A stretch of DNA of 12,167 bases from Altererythrobacter sp. (GTDB lineage: Bacteria > Pseudomonadota > Alphaproteobacteria > Sphingomonadales > Sphingomonadaceae), in contig JALZVZ010000351.1 of NCBI GenBank assembly GCA_023299945.1, positions 1 to 12,167 of the forward strand. The letters run 5' to 3'. Positions 1-6,888 of the stretch are shown here, in pieces; position 1 is the first letter of the stretch; each line of letters opens with the position of its first letter. The notes below the pieces were generated by a model. The model made no database searches and was not told where the DNA came from. It saw only the letters and a program-made list of their open reading frames with translations. The position numbers and the translations under genes were made by a program.

Positions 1-1319
1 TCAACGCGTACAGGCAGATCATCGGCGCTCTTTGGAAAGCGAAATATACGTGCGACAATCGCCGCAAAAGGCCCTTTGCCGCGCGCCACCTTAGCCATAC
101 CGGTCCAGCTTCGCGTTTCAGAACTCTTATGCAATTCTTGAACCCTTGGCGGCATATCATCATAGGACGCGCCGAGCACTTGCCGGTAAAGCGGGGCCTG
201 CGCCAAATCATCGCGAATGCCGGTATAAATGGTGCGCTCTGCAAACAGCTGGTCATAATCGCTGAGTTCCAAGGCATGGGTCGCGGGCCGTGCGCCAAAC
301 GCTGGCATGTCCCCGTCCAAGGCTTTGCGCACAATCCCCTCGATTGCCATGGAGGGAATAAACGGGCCGTCATCTCCCTCTGCCAAAAGATGCCAGCTTT
401 GCGACGCCGGTTTGCCGCCGCATTTCCCAGTGGCGGCCACAAACATGCCGCCGCGATGTTCGCCAAATTTCATCCGGTTGAGCACCCAGTAAAATAAGCC
501 AGAAAACGGCAGCCATGACGGCAATTTCAAGCGGTGCCGTAGCTTCGCCAAAATGTTCAGCATGCGGTGCAAGATTTCCGGCACTGGCCCCGCACCGATC
601 CATATGTCGGTCATCGTGCGATGCTCTGGTGGTAAAACTTGCAAATCGGGCACATCGACCAGCGAGAAATGGATGCTGTTCAAAGGGACTTTGCCCGGCG
701 CAGCGATCACATAGCGCATGCTTTCCGCCAGACCCACGCCCGATGATGGCTTGCCCCCGCGCTGCAATTGTACGGGCGCACCGGCATAGCCAACCACTGC
801 GCGCATCACATTGAGGCCAATGCCCGCATAAGGCGAGGGTGCAATGCCGCCCGTGACGCTCTCGATTGTCATGGTTTTGGCAAATTCGCGCAAGACAGCG
901 GCGGTGAGTACAGGAAAGCTGCTGACGCCGGAGAGGATGAAGATGCCCGCGTCCTTTGCCGCATCGTCAAACTGCGACACGCCAAAGACAAAATCGGCCC
1001 CATCGGCAAAATCCATATAGTGGATTTTATGCGCAATCGCCGCTTCAATCAGAGCATATCCATCATCGCCGTAATCCTGAAACGGGCCGGTTGCATCGAC
1101 GACGATATCGGGTTTGAGTTTGGCCAATGGCTCCGATGGATTGCTGCGATCAAGCGCCACAGGAACCAGCGAGGCAGAGCCGTCAAGCCCCGCACAAAAT
1201 TGTTCGGCTTTGCCTAGATTGCGGCCCGCAATAAAGAGTGTCAGCCTTGGCTCATCACTCAATAGCCGAGCAAGCCGGCCGCCAAATACGCCGTAACCGC
1301 CAATGATCAATATCTTCAT
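1..1319 (-). CDS. Saccharopine-dehydrogenase-like NAD(P)-binding protein with start of a DUF4166-like tail (partial, runs off left edge)
   Basis: The minus-strand frame is open from ATG 1319-1317 to the window edge (439 codons, no stop seen), so the 3' end is missing. An AAAGGAG Shine-Dalgarno lies about 9 bases before the ATG. The N-terminus (MKILIIGGYGVFGGRLARLL) carries a Rossmann GGYGVFG dinucleotide motif at residues 7-13, followed near residue 75 by VVDATGPFQDYG, as in saccharopine-dehydrogenase-type NADP-binding domains. The last 40 or so residues (VQELHKSS, then WTGMAKVARGKGPFAAIVARI and FPKSADDLPVRV) resemble the beginning of DUF4166, a domain known to follow this type of Rossmann domain. 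It is the last visible gene of the operon, 21 bases after the DCC-family gene. Family relatives include lipid-acting enoyl reductases as well as true saccharopine enzymes; no lysine-pathway neighbour is present, so a lipid or small-molecule reductase is more likely. The substrate is unknown. Confidence 0.85.
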   Translation of the reverse strand, partial: MKILIIGGYGVFGGRLARLLSDEPRLTLFIAGRNLGKAEQFCAGLDGSASLVPVALDRSNPSEPLAKLKPDIVVDATGPFQDYGDDGYALIEAAIAHKIHYMDFADGADFVFGVSQFDDAAKDAGIFILSGVSSFPVLTAAVLREFAKTMTIESVTGGIAPSPYAGIGLNVMRAVVGYAGAPVQLQRGGKPSSGVGLAESMRYVIAAPGKVPLNSIHFSLVDVPDLQVLPPEHRTMTDIWIGAGPVPEILHRMLNILAKLRHRLKLPSWLPFSGLFYWVLNRMKFGEHRGGMFVAATGKCGGKPASQSWHLLAEGDDGPFIPSMAIEGIVRKALDGDMPAFGARPATHALELSDYDQLFAERTIYTGIRDDLAQAPLYRQVLGASYDDMPPRVQELHKSSETRSWTGMAKVARGKGPFAAIVARIFRFPKSADDLPVRV

Positions 1320-1340
1320 ATAACCGGCTCCTTTGCGGGC

Positions 1341-1763
1341 TCACAAAATCCGTGATTGCAGATGCGCAGGCGCGATCCAGCAGGTCTCGCGTTTGCCGAA
1401 AATGCGGTAGCGATTGCGGGCGATGAGCAGGTAGATCGGATCGCGCAGGAAAGCGGGCACAAGGCGGAAAATGCGCGCCATGTTCCAAGGGAAGGGTAGG
1501 CCTTCATAGATCGACAAAACCGCATCGCTATCTGTGCGCACGCGTTCGCCCTCAATCACCAAAATACTGGATGGATCAGCAGGGTCGAGGCCGTTTTCTG
1601 CAAACAAACGCGCGCCAATCTCGCTTTGCATAGAGGCCAGCCAGAATACCTGTTTTTTGTCACGCGTTAGGATGAGTTTTGCATTTGCCGAGCACAATAC
1701 GCATTCGGCATCAAACAGCACGATTTTGCCCAGAGGTAGTTGGGCAGGAGGCGGGTGGCTCAT
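1341..1763 (-). CDS. DCC-family (DUF393) thiol-disulfide oxidoreductase-like protein
   Basis: A protein of 140 residues with the DCC-family signature: a thioredoxin-like first strand, IVLFDAECVLC (Cys21-x-x-Cys24; most members have DGxCxxC, here DAEC), and the C-terminal block RYRIFGKRETCW with Cys128. No signal peptide is visible, so it is probably cytoplasmic. Family members are thought to be thioredoxin-fold thiol-disulfide proteins, but few have a proven substrate. The start codon overlaps the preceding gene's stop (ATGA type, 4 bases), which implies translational coupling. The next gene, the Rossmann/DUF4166 protein, follows after 21 bases, so this protein probably serves the same pathway, perhaps as a redox partner. 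The family assignment is firm; the role is inferred from context. Confidence 0.88.
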   Translation of the reverse strand: MSHPPPAQLPLGKIVLFDAECVLCSANAKLILTRDKKQVFWLASMQSEIGARLFAENGLDPADPSSILVIEGERVRTDSDAVLSIYEGLPFPWNMARIFRLVPAFLRDPIYLLIARNRYRIFGKRETCWIAPAHLQSRIL

Positions 1764-2146
1764 GCGACCTTCTCCAGCGCAGTAGCCTCAGCTTCGAAGC
1801 GTGATTGCTCACCCTTTGTGAAAGCCGTGATAGCGGCACGGGGATAGCGGATCAGGCCTAAGACCATGAGAAAAAGGCACAAGGCCCGCGCCCGCCAATC
1901 ATAATAGGCCCGCGCGCCAAGCTCCCACGATGCGACCATCAATTCGCCCCGCGCGCTGGTGTCATAGCCGGAGACAATATGGTGCATGTCATGGCGCGCG
2001 ACGATGCTGCGCCGCCAATGCCAATTGGGCAAAGGCAGCTTCAATCGGCCTAGTTGCGCCATCCAAATGCGCTTGCCCTCTTCATTGAGGTCGAGCCCGT
2101 TTTGCTCGCGAAAACTGCGGACTTGCCGGTCACTGGGCGATACCAT
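1760..2146 (-). CDS. Small Coq4-like protein with HDxxHx11E metal-binding motif
   Basis: A protein of 128 residues. The centre reads RHDMHHIVSGYDTSARGEL, giving His52-Asp53-x-x-His56 and, after exactly 11 residues, Glu68. This is the HDxxHx11E metal motif of the ubiquinone-biosynthesis protein Coq4, including the GE that precedes the next helix. Coq4 proteins are usually clearly longer (over 200 residues), so this is a compact relative or a distant homologue. A hydrophobic helix at about 87-100 (ARALCLFLMVLGLIRY) may touch the membrane. A GAGGAGG Shine-Dalgarno about 7-8 bases before the ATG supports the start. The gene overlaps the upstream desaturase by 17 bases and the downstream DCC gene by 4. 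A role in quinone or other lipid metabolism is inferred from the motif and neighbours; it could be an uncharacterised family that shares only the metal site. Confidence 0.8.
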   Translation of the reverse strand: MVSPSDRQVRSFREQNGLDLNEEGKRIWMAQLGRLKLPLPNWHWRRSIVARHDMHHIVSGYDTSARGELMVASWELGARAYYDWRARALCLFLMVLGLIRYPRAAITAFTKGEQSRFEAEATALEKVA

Positions 2147-3140
2147 TGGTGGCCTCCTCGACAGGAGCAGGCTTAGACAATGCGCTTTGCCCAGGAGCCG
2201 CGATAGACAAAGCGCGCTGTGTCACTGGCGAAATACCGGGGCGCGGCGGCAGATTGGCGGGCAATTTAATATCCCACGCCAGCCCCATGCGCTCCAGCAC
2301 TTTGATAAACTGGAAGCCCAGATCAATTTGCCCGGGATAAAGCCCGTGTGCTGCTGAACGCGGGAAGGCGTGGTGATTGCAATGCCAGCTTTCGCCCATG
2401 GTTGGGATCGCCAAGATCGGCACATTATGCGCTTGCAATGCAGCATCATCCAAATGCCAATCCTGCGGCCCGCGCGTGTGAGCGATATAGGAAATCCACC
2501 AATGCATCAGCACGCAGGCTGCGACGCGCACGATCACGCCCCATACGACCCAGCTCCATCCGCCCATGGCATATAGAGCCAGCGCGATGGGGATTTGGTG
2601 CAGCATCCAAGTGGCTTGCAGGAACCTGTAAAACGGGTCCTTGGTGATGCGGTCGCCCGGATCAAAGCCGGGCGGATTATCAAGGATGAGTTTCAAATTG
2701 AGATAGGTGAAACCTTCAATCCACATCGGCTTGCCGTGGCGCAGGAACCAATGGCAATCCTCCTCGCGCTGCGCCCAATCGCGGCTGTCATGCAGGCCAA
2801 TGGTCCAGATCGGGCCGCCCATGCCAACCAGCGTGCCAAAGTAGACCATGGTGCGTTCCAGCCAGAGCGGGCATTCGAAACTGCGGTGGATTAAGCGGCG
2901 GTGAAAGCCGACCGAATGCCCCGCGCATAATGTCACCGCTGATAAGACCAGAAACGCCGCCAATCCGCCCCAGCTGAAATACATTGGGCTAAGGATGAGC
3001 GCTCCAAGGATAAATCCCATGTTCCAAATCGAGCGGGCAGGGTCCCAAACAACGCGCCCTTTGCCCGGGTCCGCAGTGTCCAATCCTGTCAGCGAATTGA
3101 CCTTGAAGGCGGCGCTGCCGCTTTGCAGATTATGCCCCAT
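2130..3140 (-). CDS. Fatty-acid (acyl-CoA delta-9 type) desaturase family membrane di-iron protein
   Basis: A protein of 336 residues, a normal length for acyl-lipid/acyl-CoA desaturases. Membrane spans are visible at about 41-75 and 178-222. Histidine box 1 is HRRLIH (80-85). Box 3 is HCNHH (253-257) within GESWHCNHHAFP, a typical ending of this fold. The middle box, normally HRxHH, reads HDSRD at 117-121, followed by His130 (EEDCHWF), so two of its histidines are replaced. The product is expected to insert a double bond into acyl chains at the cytoplasmic membrane using a di-iron centre and oxygen. AAGGAGG sits about 7 bases before the ATG. The start overlaps the previous gene by 11 bases, and the last 17 bases overlap the Coq4-like gene. 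Fold assignment is strong; chain position and substrate (acyl-CoA, phospholipid or another lipid) cannot be read from the sequence. Confidence 0.92.
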   Translation of the reverse strand: MGHNLQSGSAAFKVNSLTGLDTADPGKGRVVWDPARSIWNMGFILGALILSPMYFSWGGLAAFLVLSAVTLCAGHSVGFHRRLIHRSFECPLWLERTMVYFGTLVGMGGPIWTIGLHDSRDWAQREEDCHWFLRHGKPMWIEGFTYLNLKLILDNPPGFDPGDRITKDPFYRFLQATWMLHQIPIALALYAMGGWSWVVWGVIVRVAACVLMHWWISYIAHTRGPQDWHLDDAALQAHNVPILAIPTMGESWHCNHHAFPRSAAHGLYPGQIDLGFQFIKVLERMGLAWDIKLPANLPPRPGISPVTQRALSIAAPGQSALSKPAPVEEATNGIAQ

Positions 3141-4116
3141 TGGATGCCTCCTTATTGGCCTGCTCGTTCTGCTCTGCCGGTATCTCGGTCACGGGATGAC
3201 GCATGATGATATCGGTAAGGAATTGCTTGGCGCTTTGCTTGGCGGCGACATGCTGCATCGTGCCGAAATACCAAGCTGGATCGAGCCGCCGTTCATAGCG
3301 CACAGTGAGTGCGACGCGGGTCTTGCCATTCGGTTGGCGGCTGAAGCGCACATCAGTGCCATCAATGCGCATGTAGTTGGCCAGATAGCTGTCATTGCGA
3401 GCGATTTCGGTACGGATATGCTCGGGAGAAACCTTGGCGATTTTTACATGCATTTCGCCCTTATGCGCATTGGTGAAAATCCAACGTCTATAGGTGAAAT
3501 GCAGCTTATGGATGTCGCCTTGGTTTAAACTGCCCGCATTGATTTGGTCAGGCAGCGGGAATAGCCGCAGGAACCAGTGGCGCTCGCTATCAAAGGTGAT
3601 TGGGCGTGCCATATTGGCCTGAAGCTGGGCAATGGATTGATCGCTTTCCGCTATGAAAGTAGCGGTGCCGCTGCGCTCTATTGTGGTGGCGGGGACCAGC
3701 CCTTCGGCGACCATCAATAAGACGATTACGGGCAGGCCGTAAGCTTTAAAGGTGTTGCGCAATTTGTCTTGTTCGCGGTCTTCGCTATTCGGCTCGATCA
3801 AGGCTGCGCCGATATAGCCCACAGTGGCGAATACGTAATAAATCGGCATGAACATGGCGACGCAGATGAAGCCTTCGAATAGGAAAGCAGAGGTTGCGAG
3901 GAACACAATTGTGCTAAGGCGCATATGATTGAGATAGCGCATTTTCCAAGAGCGCTTTTCGCTGGTTCTGGTGAAGAATGCGAGGATGAGTGAGAGCGCG
4001 AATGGAACCGCGATATAGACCAAAGTGGTGGTCGCAAAATCGCTATCGAGCAGAGCTCTCAATGTCAGCGTAGCGACGCCGATGATGAGCAACAGAACTT
4101 TCCAAGACATACCCAT
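3130..4116 (-). CDS. Membrane protein with four to five spans and a SRPBCC-like C-terminal domain
   Basis: I do not recognise a named family for the whole protein. From the chosen ATG it has 328 residues: hydrophobic spans at about 6-24, 31-49, 68-107 (probably two) and 128-145, then a soluble region from about 150 to 305. That region has alternating beta-type strands (HKLHFTYRRWIFTN, MHVKIAKVSP, KTRVALTVRYERRLDPAWYFG) and a final long helix (MQHVAAKQSAKQFLTDIIM), the order seen in SRPBCC/polyketide-cyclase-like lipid-binding domains. The start at 4116 was chosen because GGGAGGA lies 14 bases upstream and the membrane span follows directly. An ATG at 4161 or GTG at 4167 would add 15 or 17 residues but has no Shine-Dalgarno. 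It is the first gene of the five-gene operon and overlaps the desaturase by 11 bases, so it may hold or deliver a lipid for that enzyme; this is inference. Confidence 0.82.
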   Translation of the reverse strand: MGMSWKVLLLIIGVATLTLRALLDSDFATTTLVYIAVPFALSLILAFFTRTSEKRSWKMRYLNHMRLSTIVFLATSAFLFEGFICVAMFMPIYYVFATVGYIGAALIEPNSEDREQDKLRNTFKAYGLPVIVLLMVAEGLVPATTIERSGTATFIAESDQSIAQLQANMARPITFDSERHWFLRLFPLPDQINAGSLNQGDIHKLHFTYRRWIFTNAHKGEMHVKIAKVSPEHIRTEIARNDSYLANYMRIDGTDVRFSRQPNGKTRVALTVRYERRLDPAWYFGTMQHVAAKQSAKQFLTDIIMRHPVTEIPAEQNEQANKEASNGA

Positions 4117-4368
4117 GCGGCTGCGGTTATTCCTCCCTTGCATAAAATGCAATTGCGTCATGGGCACTATGGCTTGTGCGCGTTACATCAATGGCGGCTT
4201 TGATGCGGTTTTCCTACATGCGTGATGCGTGTTAACTTCGGGGCGGAGCTTTGTATATTGCGGGCGCGGGGGCAGGCGAAATGATTGAGGGCCTTAGGGC
4301 GGCTTCTCGGATGTGTCTTATCAACTAACTCGGCATTTGCACCCTGATTTTGGCGATTCGCGGGCCGA
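4117..4368. other. Intergenic spacer between DUF885 gene and the five-gene operon
   Basis: About 250 bases without a convincing gene. Short open frames here are continuations or shadows of neighbours. The promoter of the five-gene operon should lie in this stretch, but I find no hexamer pair that I would defend; TTGATG around 4194-4189 (minus) has no good -10 partner at the right distance. I also see no hairpin plus T-run terminator for the DUF885 gene. Confidence 0.4.
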
Positions 4369-6267
4369 CTAAGATCTGACACCATTGATGTAGCGTTCGA
4401 CGTTTTTGGCCAGCACATCCATCGGTGCATTGCCGCCCAAAATGACCGCATCATTGAACGCTTTCATATCATAGGCTGTGCCCAATTGCGCCTCAGCCTT
4501 GCTGCGCAATTCGGTAATGCGGCTATGCCCGAGTTTGTAGCCCGTTGCTTGGCCCGGCCAGCTGCAATACCGGTCGACTTCGCTTTCCACCTCTTCGCGT
4601 TTGGAGCCATTGCGCTCAACGAAGAAATTGACCGCCTGCTCGCGGCTCCAACGTTTGGAGTGCAGGCCTGTGTCGACCACCATTCGGCAGGCGCGAAAAG
4701 CGAGGGATTGGAGGTAGCCAAGCCGCCCCACTTTGAAGTCATCATAAGCGCCAAGCTCATCCGCCAATTGCTCGCCATACAGGGCCCAGCCTTCGGAGAA
4801 AGGATTGAACGCCAGCAAGGATCGGATCAGCGGCAGGCGGTTGGAATATTCGCCTTCCCATACATGGCCTGGAATGCTCTCGTGGAAAGTCAGATCGGCA
4901 AGGTCGTATTTGCGGTGGAGTTCGGTCGTGCGCAGATTGATCCAGAAGCGGCCCGGGATCGTGCCATCCTTGCTGCCTGCTCCGCCATAAGCGCCGGGTG
5001 CGCCAGCCTCTTCATTGATGGGAATGCGGCGTACTTCCATATTGGGATCGACCAGCGTGTTAAACGCGCGCGGCATTTGCGCTTTGATCCATTCGATCCG
5101 CTCATCAATAAAGGCGAAGATTTCCTCGCGGCCCTTATCGCCGGGCGAAAACTTATAGCGCGGGTCATTGGAAAGCCCCTGCATCCGTTCGCCGACGCTG
5201 CCCTTTGTGTAGCCAATTTCGCGCAGGATAGGGTCCATCCGTGCATGCAAACTCGCCAGCTCTTCAAGGCCCTGCTGGTGCACCTCATCGGGCGTCAACC
5301 GTGTCGTGGTGCTAGAGCGCAAAGCCCAAGCGTAATATTCATCCCCGCGCGGCTGAGCCCACATGCCCGGATCGCTTTTTGCGGTTTTGCGCATTTCGTA
5401 AAGCTGCGCCAATTGCGCTTCCAGTGCAGGCGCAATGGAGCCGGTGATCAGCTCTTTCGCCTCGGCAATCGCGGCCCTTGCCTCGGGCAAGTCGGACCCT
5501 TCCAGCGGGGAGAGCAAAGCCCCGCCTTTCATCGTATCGAGCAGAGTGTTTTTCATCTGCGGCGCGGCTTTATCGATCAGAAAGTTAGGCGCGATTACGC
5601 CCGTTGCAGCGGCCTGCTTCACCCGGTCCAATTCTGCGCCGAGCACATCCGGCAAAGCCTGCAAACGTTCAATATAATAACCAACATCATCGCCCGTGCG
5701 CAAAGGATGCTGGGCTGTAAAGAACCGCTGCATATTGATGTAGGTGCCGCAGTTTTGGATCACCAAATACGGGTTGGTCTGCCAATTGCCGATCGGCGTA
5801 TTTCCGTAAGGCAACGCCATGCCATCAAGCGCGAGGGAATAACCGCTTTCGACAACATCAAGATTGGTAGTGGTCTCTGCATCCAAGCCTTCGCGGCTCC
5901 AGCCTTTGATCGCGGCAAGGTCGCTTTTCAGGGTCGCTGTAAGCTTGGCTTTGCCTGCATTGCTTTGATCCCCAAGTTTACCGCGAAGCATTGCATATTG
6001 GCCGGTATCCACGCCCGCGCTGGTCGCGCGTTCGGGTTGGTGGGTGAGCAGATTATAGGCAACCTTTTCCAGCATGCTATTGGCGGCTGTGATCGCTTGC
6101 GGCGAAATATTGGGCGCTGCCTTTCGTGCAGTGGATGCAGGCGCCAAGGCAAGTGTTTCAGCCGCACATGCCGGAAGCAACGCAAAAGCAGACACGCCGC
6201 CAAGCCCTTTTCCCATTCGGGTAAGAGCTTGACGGCGCGATAGAGTATCAGTTGTTTTTTGGGTCAT
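4369..6267 (-). CDS. DUF885 family exported metallopeptidase-like protein
   Basis: A protein of 632 residues, about the usual size of the DUF885 family. The hallmark HExxPGH motif is present as HESIPGH at 462-468 (FHESIPGHVWEGEY), with a downstream glutamate in PFSEGWALYGEQL at 492. This is a gluzincin-like arrangement that suggests a zinc-dependent peptidase. The N-terminus (TLSRRQALTRMGKGLGG, Arg11-Arg12) looks like a twin-arginine signal, and LLPAC ending at Cys34 could be a lipobox, so the protein is expected in the periplasm, perhaps lipid-anchored. The ATG at 6267 was chosen because it puts the twin arginines close to the N-terminus; a TTG at 6303 would add 12 unrelated residues. No clear Shine-Dalgarno precedes either. 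It lies immediately after a decayed DUF3597 gene and is probably transcribed alone. Substrates of DUF885 proteins are mostly unknown. Confidence 0.9.
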   Translation of the reverse strand: MTQKTTDTLSRRQALTRMGKGLGGVSAFALLPACAAETLALAPASTARKAAPNISPQAITAANSMLEKVAYNLLTHQPERATSAGVDTGQYAMLRGKLGDQSNAGKAKLTATLKSDLAAIKGWSREGLDAETTTNLDVVESGYSLALDGMALPYGNTPIGNWQTNPYLVIQNCGTYINMQRFFTAQHPLRTGDDVGYYIERLQALPDVLGAELDRVKQAAATGVIAPNFLIDKAAPQMKNTLLDTMKGGALLSPLEGSDLPEARAAIAEAKELITGSIAPALEAQLAQLYEMRKTAKSDPGMWAQPRGDEYYAWALRSSTTTRLTPDEVHQQGLEELASLHARMDPILREIGYTKGSVGERMQGLSNDPRYKFSPGDKGREEIFAFIDERIEWIKAQMPRAFNTLVDPNMEVRRIPINEEAGAPGAYGGAGSKDGTIPGRFWINLRTTELHRKYDLADLTFHESIPGHVWEGEYSNRLPLIRSLLAFNPFSEGWALYGEQLADELGAYDDFKVGRLGYLQSLAFRACRMVVDTGLHSKRWSREQAVNFFVERNGSKREEVESEVDRYCSWPGQATGYKLGHSRITELRSKAEAQLGTAYDMKAFNDAVILGGNAPMDVLAKNVERYINGVRS

Positions 6268-6324
6268 GCGGCAATGTGTGACGCGGTGATAGACCCCTGT
6301 CAAACCGATCCACTTGCGAAAGGC

Positions 6325-6569
6325 TTAACCCCCTCATGCTGTCAGGCACGATCCCGCCAGCACCCGTAATGCTTTGCATCACAGATTTTTGAAGCGCGAT
6401 ATTGTCTTCAGCAGTGCCCGAATAATCATTCTTGCCTAGCTCGCCTGCCAATACGCGCGGCCACATCAGCCTTGCTGATCGTTGCGCTGCCAGTTTGGGT
6501 AGCGGCATCTGCATTAGGCTCGTCATCATCGCCGAAAATTGCACGCTTGATTGAACTGAAAATGCCCAT
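6325..6569 (-). pseudogene. Decayed DUF3597 gene with internal deletion and frame change
   Basis: The frame from ATG 6569 begins MGIFSSIKRAIFGDDDEPNA and continues to TISKADVAARIG, which resembles the N-terminus of DUF3597 proteins (MxIFxxIxxxIFG ... ISKxDVAA). It then meets a stop (RRARQE*). A second frame resumes with RVLAGELGKNDYSGTAEDN and ends QKSVMQSITGAGGIVPDSMRG, which matches the C-terminal half of the same family (LAKELGYxGD ... MNIWLHKQVMxxLAxNGGxVPxxL). The central block, typically about 35 residues around LDWRxSIVDLLKLL, is absent. So the gene appears to have lost roughly 100 bases and changed frame. A run of five G near 6329-6333 is followed by TTAA; with one G fewer the second frame would end in a natural stop (SMRG*) at 6325. 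No good Shine-Dalgarno precedes the ATG. The family match is from memory of the family pattern, not from an alignment. Confidence 0.65.
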
Positions 6570-6648
6570 GGAAACATATTGCTTATTGGCGGTGCTTATG
6601 TCGCTGATCCATGGCTAAGAGATAGGGGGGGAATTGCAGAATATTCAA

Positions 6649-6667
6649 GGCGCTTTCGGAAAGCGTC
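6649..6667 (+). promoter_or_regulatory. Hairpin in the leader of the small membrane protein gene
   Basis: CGCTTT (6651-6656) pairs perfectly with AAAGCG (6660-6665) across a 3-base loop, extended by a G-T and a G-C pair. It ends about 23 bases before the ATG at 6691, so it leaves the GAGG ribosome binding site free. It may be a leader structure or an attenuating hairpin; no T-run follows it. Confidence 0.3.
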
Positions 6668-6690
6668 CTTGCGCGCTATGAGGCTACGTA

Positions 6691-6888
6691 ATGAACGTTA
6701 CACTTTCCATCATGATGCTCGCCGCGATTGCTTTGGCGATTGGTGCTGTGTTCCTGTGGGTGAAGCGCGGCCAGCGTAAACAGGCGGGGCTGATGATGCT
6801 TTTGGCGGTTATTATGATCGTCAATATTGCGATTTGGACGGTCCCCGATGCCAGCGGCGAGGCACCGCTAGCATCAGTTTCCGAATAG
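6691..6888 (+). CDS. Small two-span membrane protein, function unknown
   Basis: A 65-residue protein with two hydrophobic helices, about residues 4-23 (TLSIMMLAAIALAIGAVFLW) and 32-50 (AGLMMLLAVIMIVNIAIWTV). They are joined by a short basic loop (VKRGQRKQ), which by the positive-inside rule should face the cytoplasm, placing both ends in the periplasm. GAGG lies 7 bases before the ATG, a good ribosome binding site. It stands alone on the plus strand between the DUF3597 remnant and tonB and converges on tonB. I do not recognise a named family. The good ribosome binding site, the clean amphipathic/hydrophobic pattern and the absence of a competing frame make it likely to be real. Confidence 0.75.
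   Translation: MNVTLSIMMLAAIALAIGAVFLWVKRGQRKQAGLMMLLAVIMIVNIAIWTVPDASGEAPLASVSE

Noticed and set aside
129..1217. Several plus-strand open frames in the first 1.2 kb
   Set aside because: They are antisense shadows of the continuous Rossmann/DUF4166 reading frame on the minus strand and show no motifs.
2995..3528. Plus-strand open frame of 177 codons
   Set aside because: Antisense to the desaturase and membrane-protein genes; no domain or ribosome binding site supports it.
4188..4454. Minus-strand open frame of 88 codons at the end of the DUF885 gene
   Set aside because: It overlaps the DUF885 C-terminus in another frame and has no family-like sequence.
4486..6243. A plus-strand open frame of 585 codons opposite the DUF885 gene
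   Set aside because: It lies completely antisense to a gene with clear catalytic motifs; the translation has no recognisable domain, is unusually rich in Cys, Arg and Gln, and arises from the codon bias of the real strand.
6268..6303. TTG start that would lengthen the DUF885 protein by 12 residues
   Set aside because: The extension (TGVYHRVTHCR) moves the twin-arginine motif inward and has no Shine-Dalgarno; ATG 6267 fits a signal peptide better.
6625..6631. Run of seven G, a possible slippage site
   Set aside because: It is not inside a coding region or between promoter hexamers I can support, so phase variation cannot be argued.
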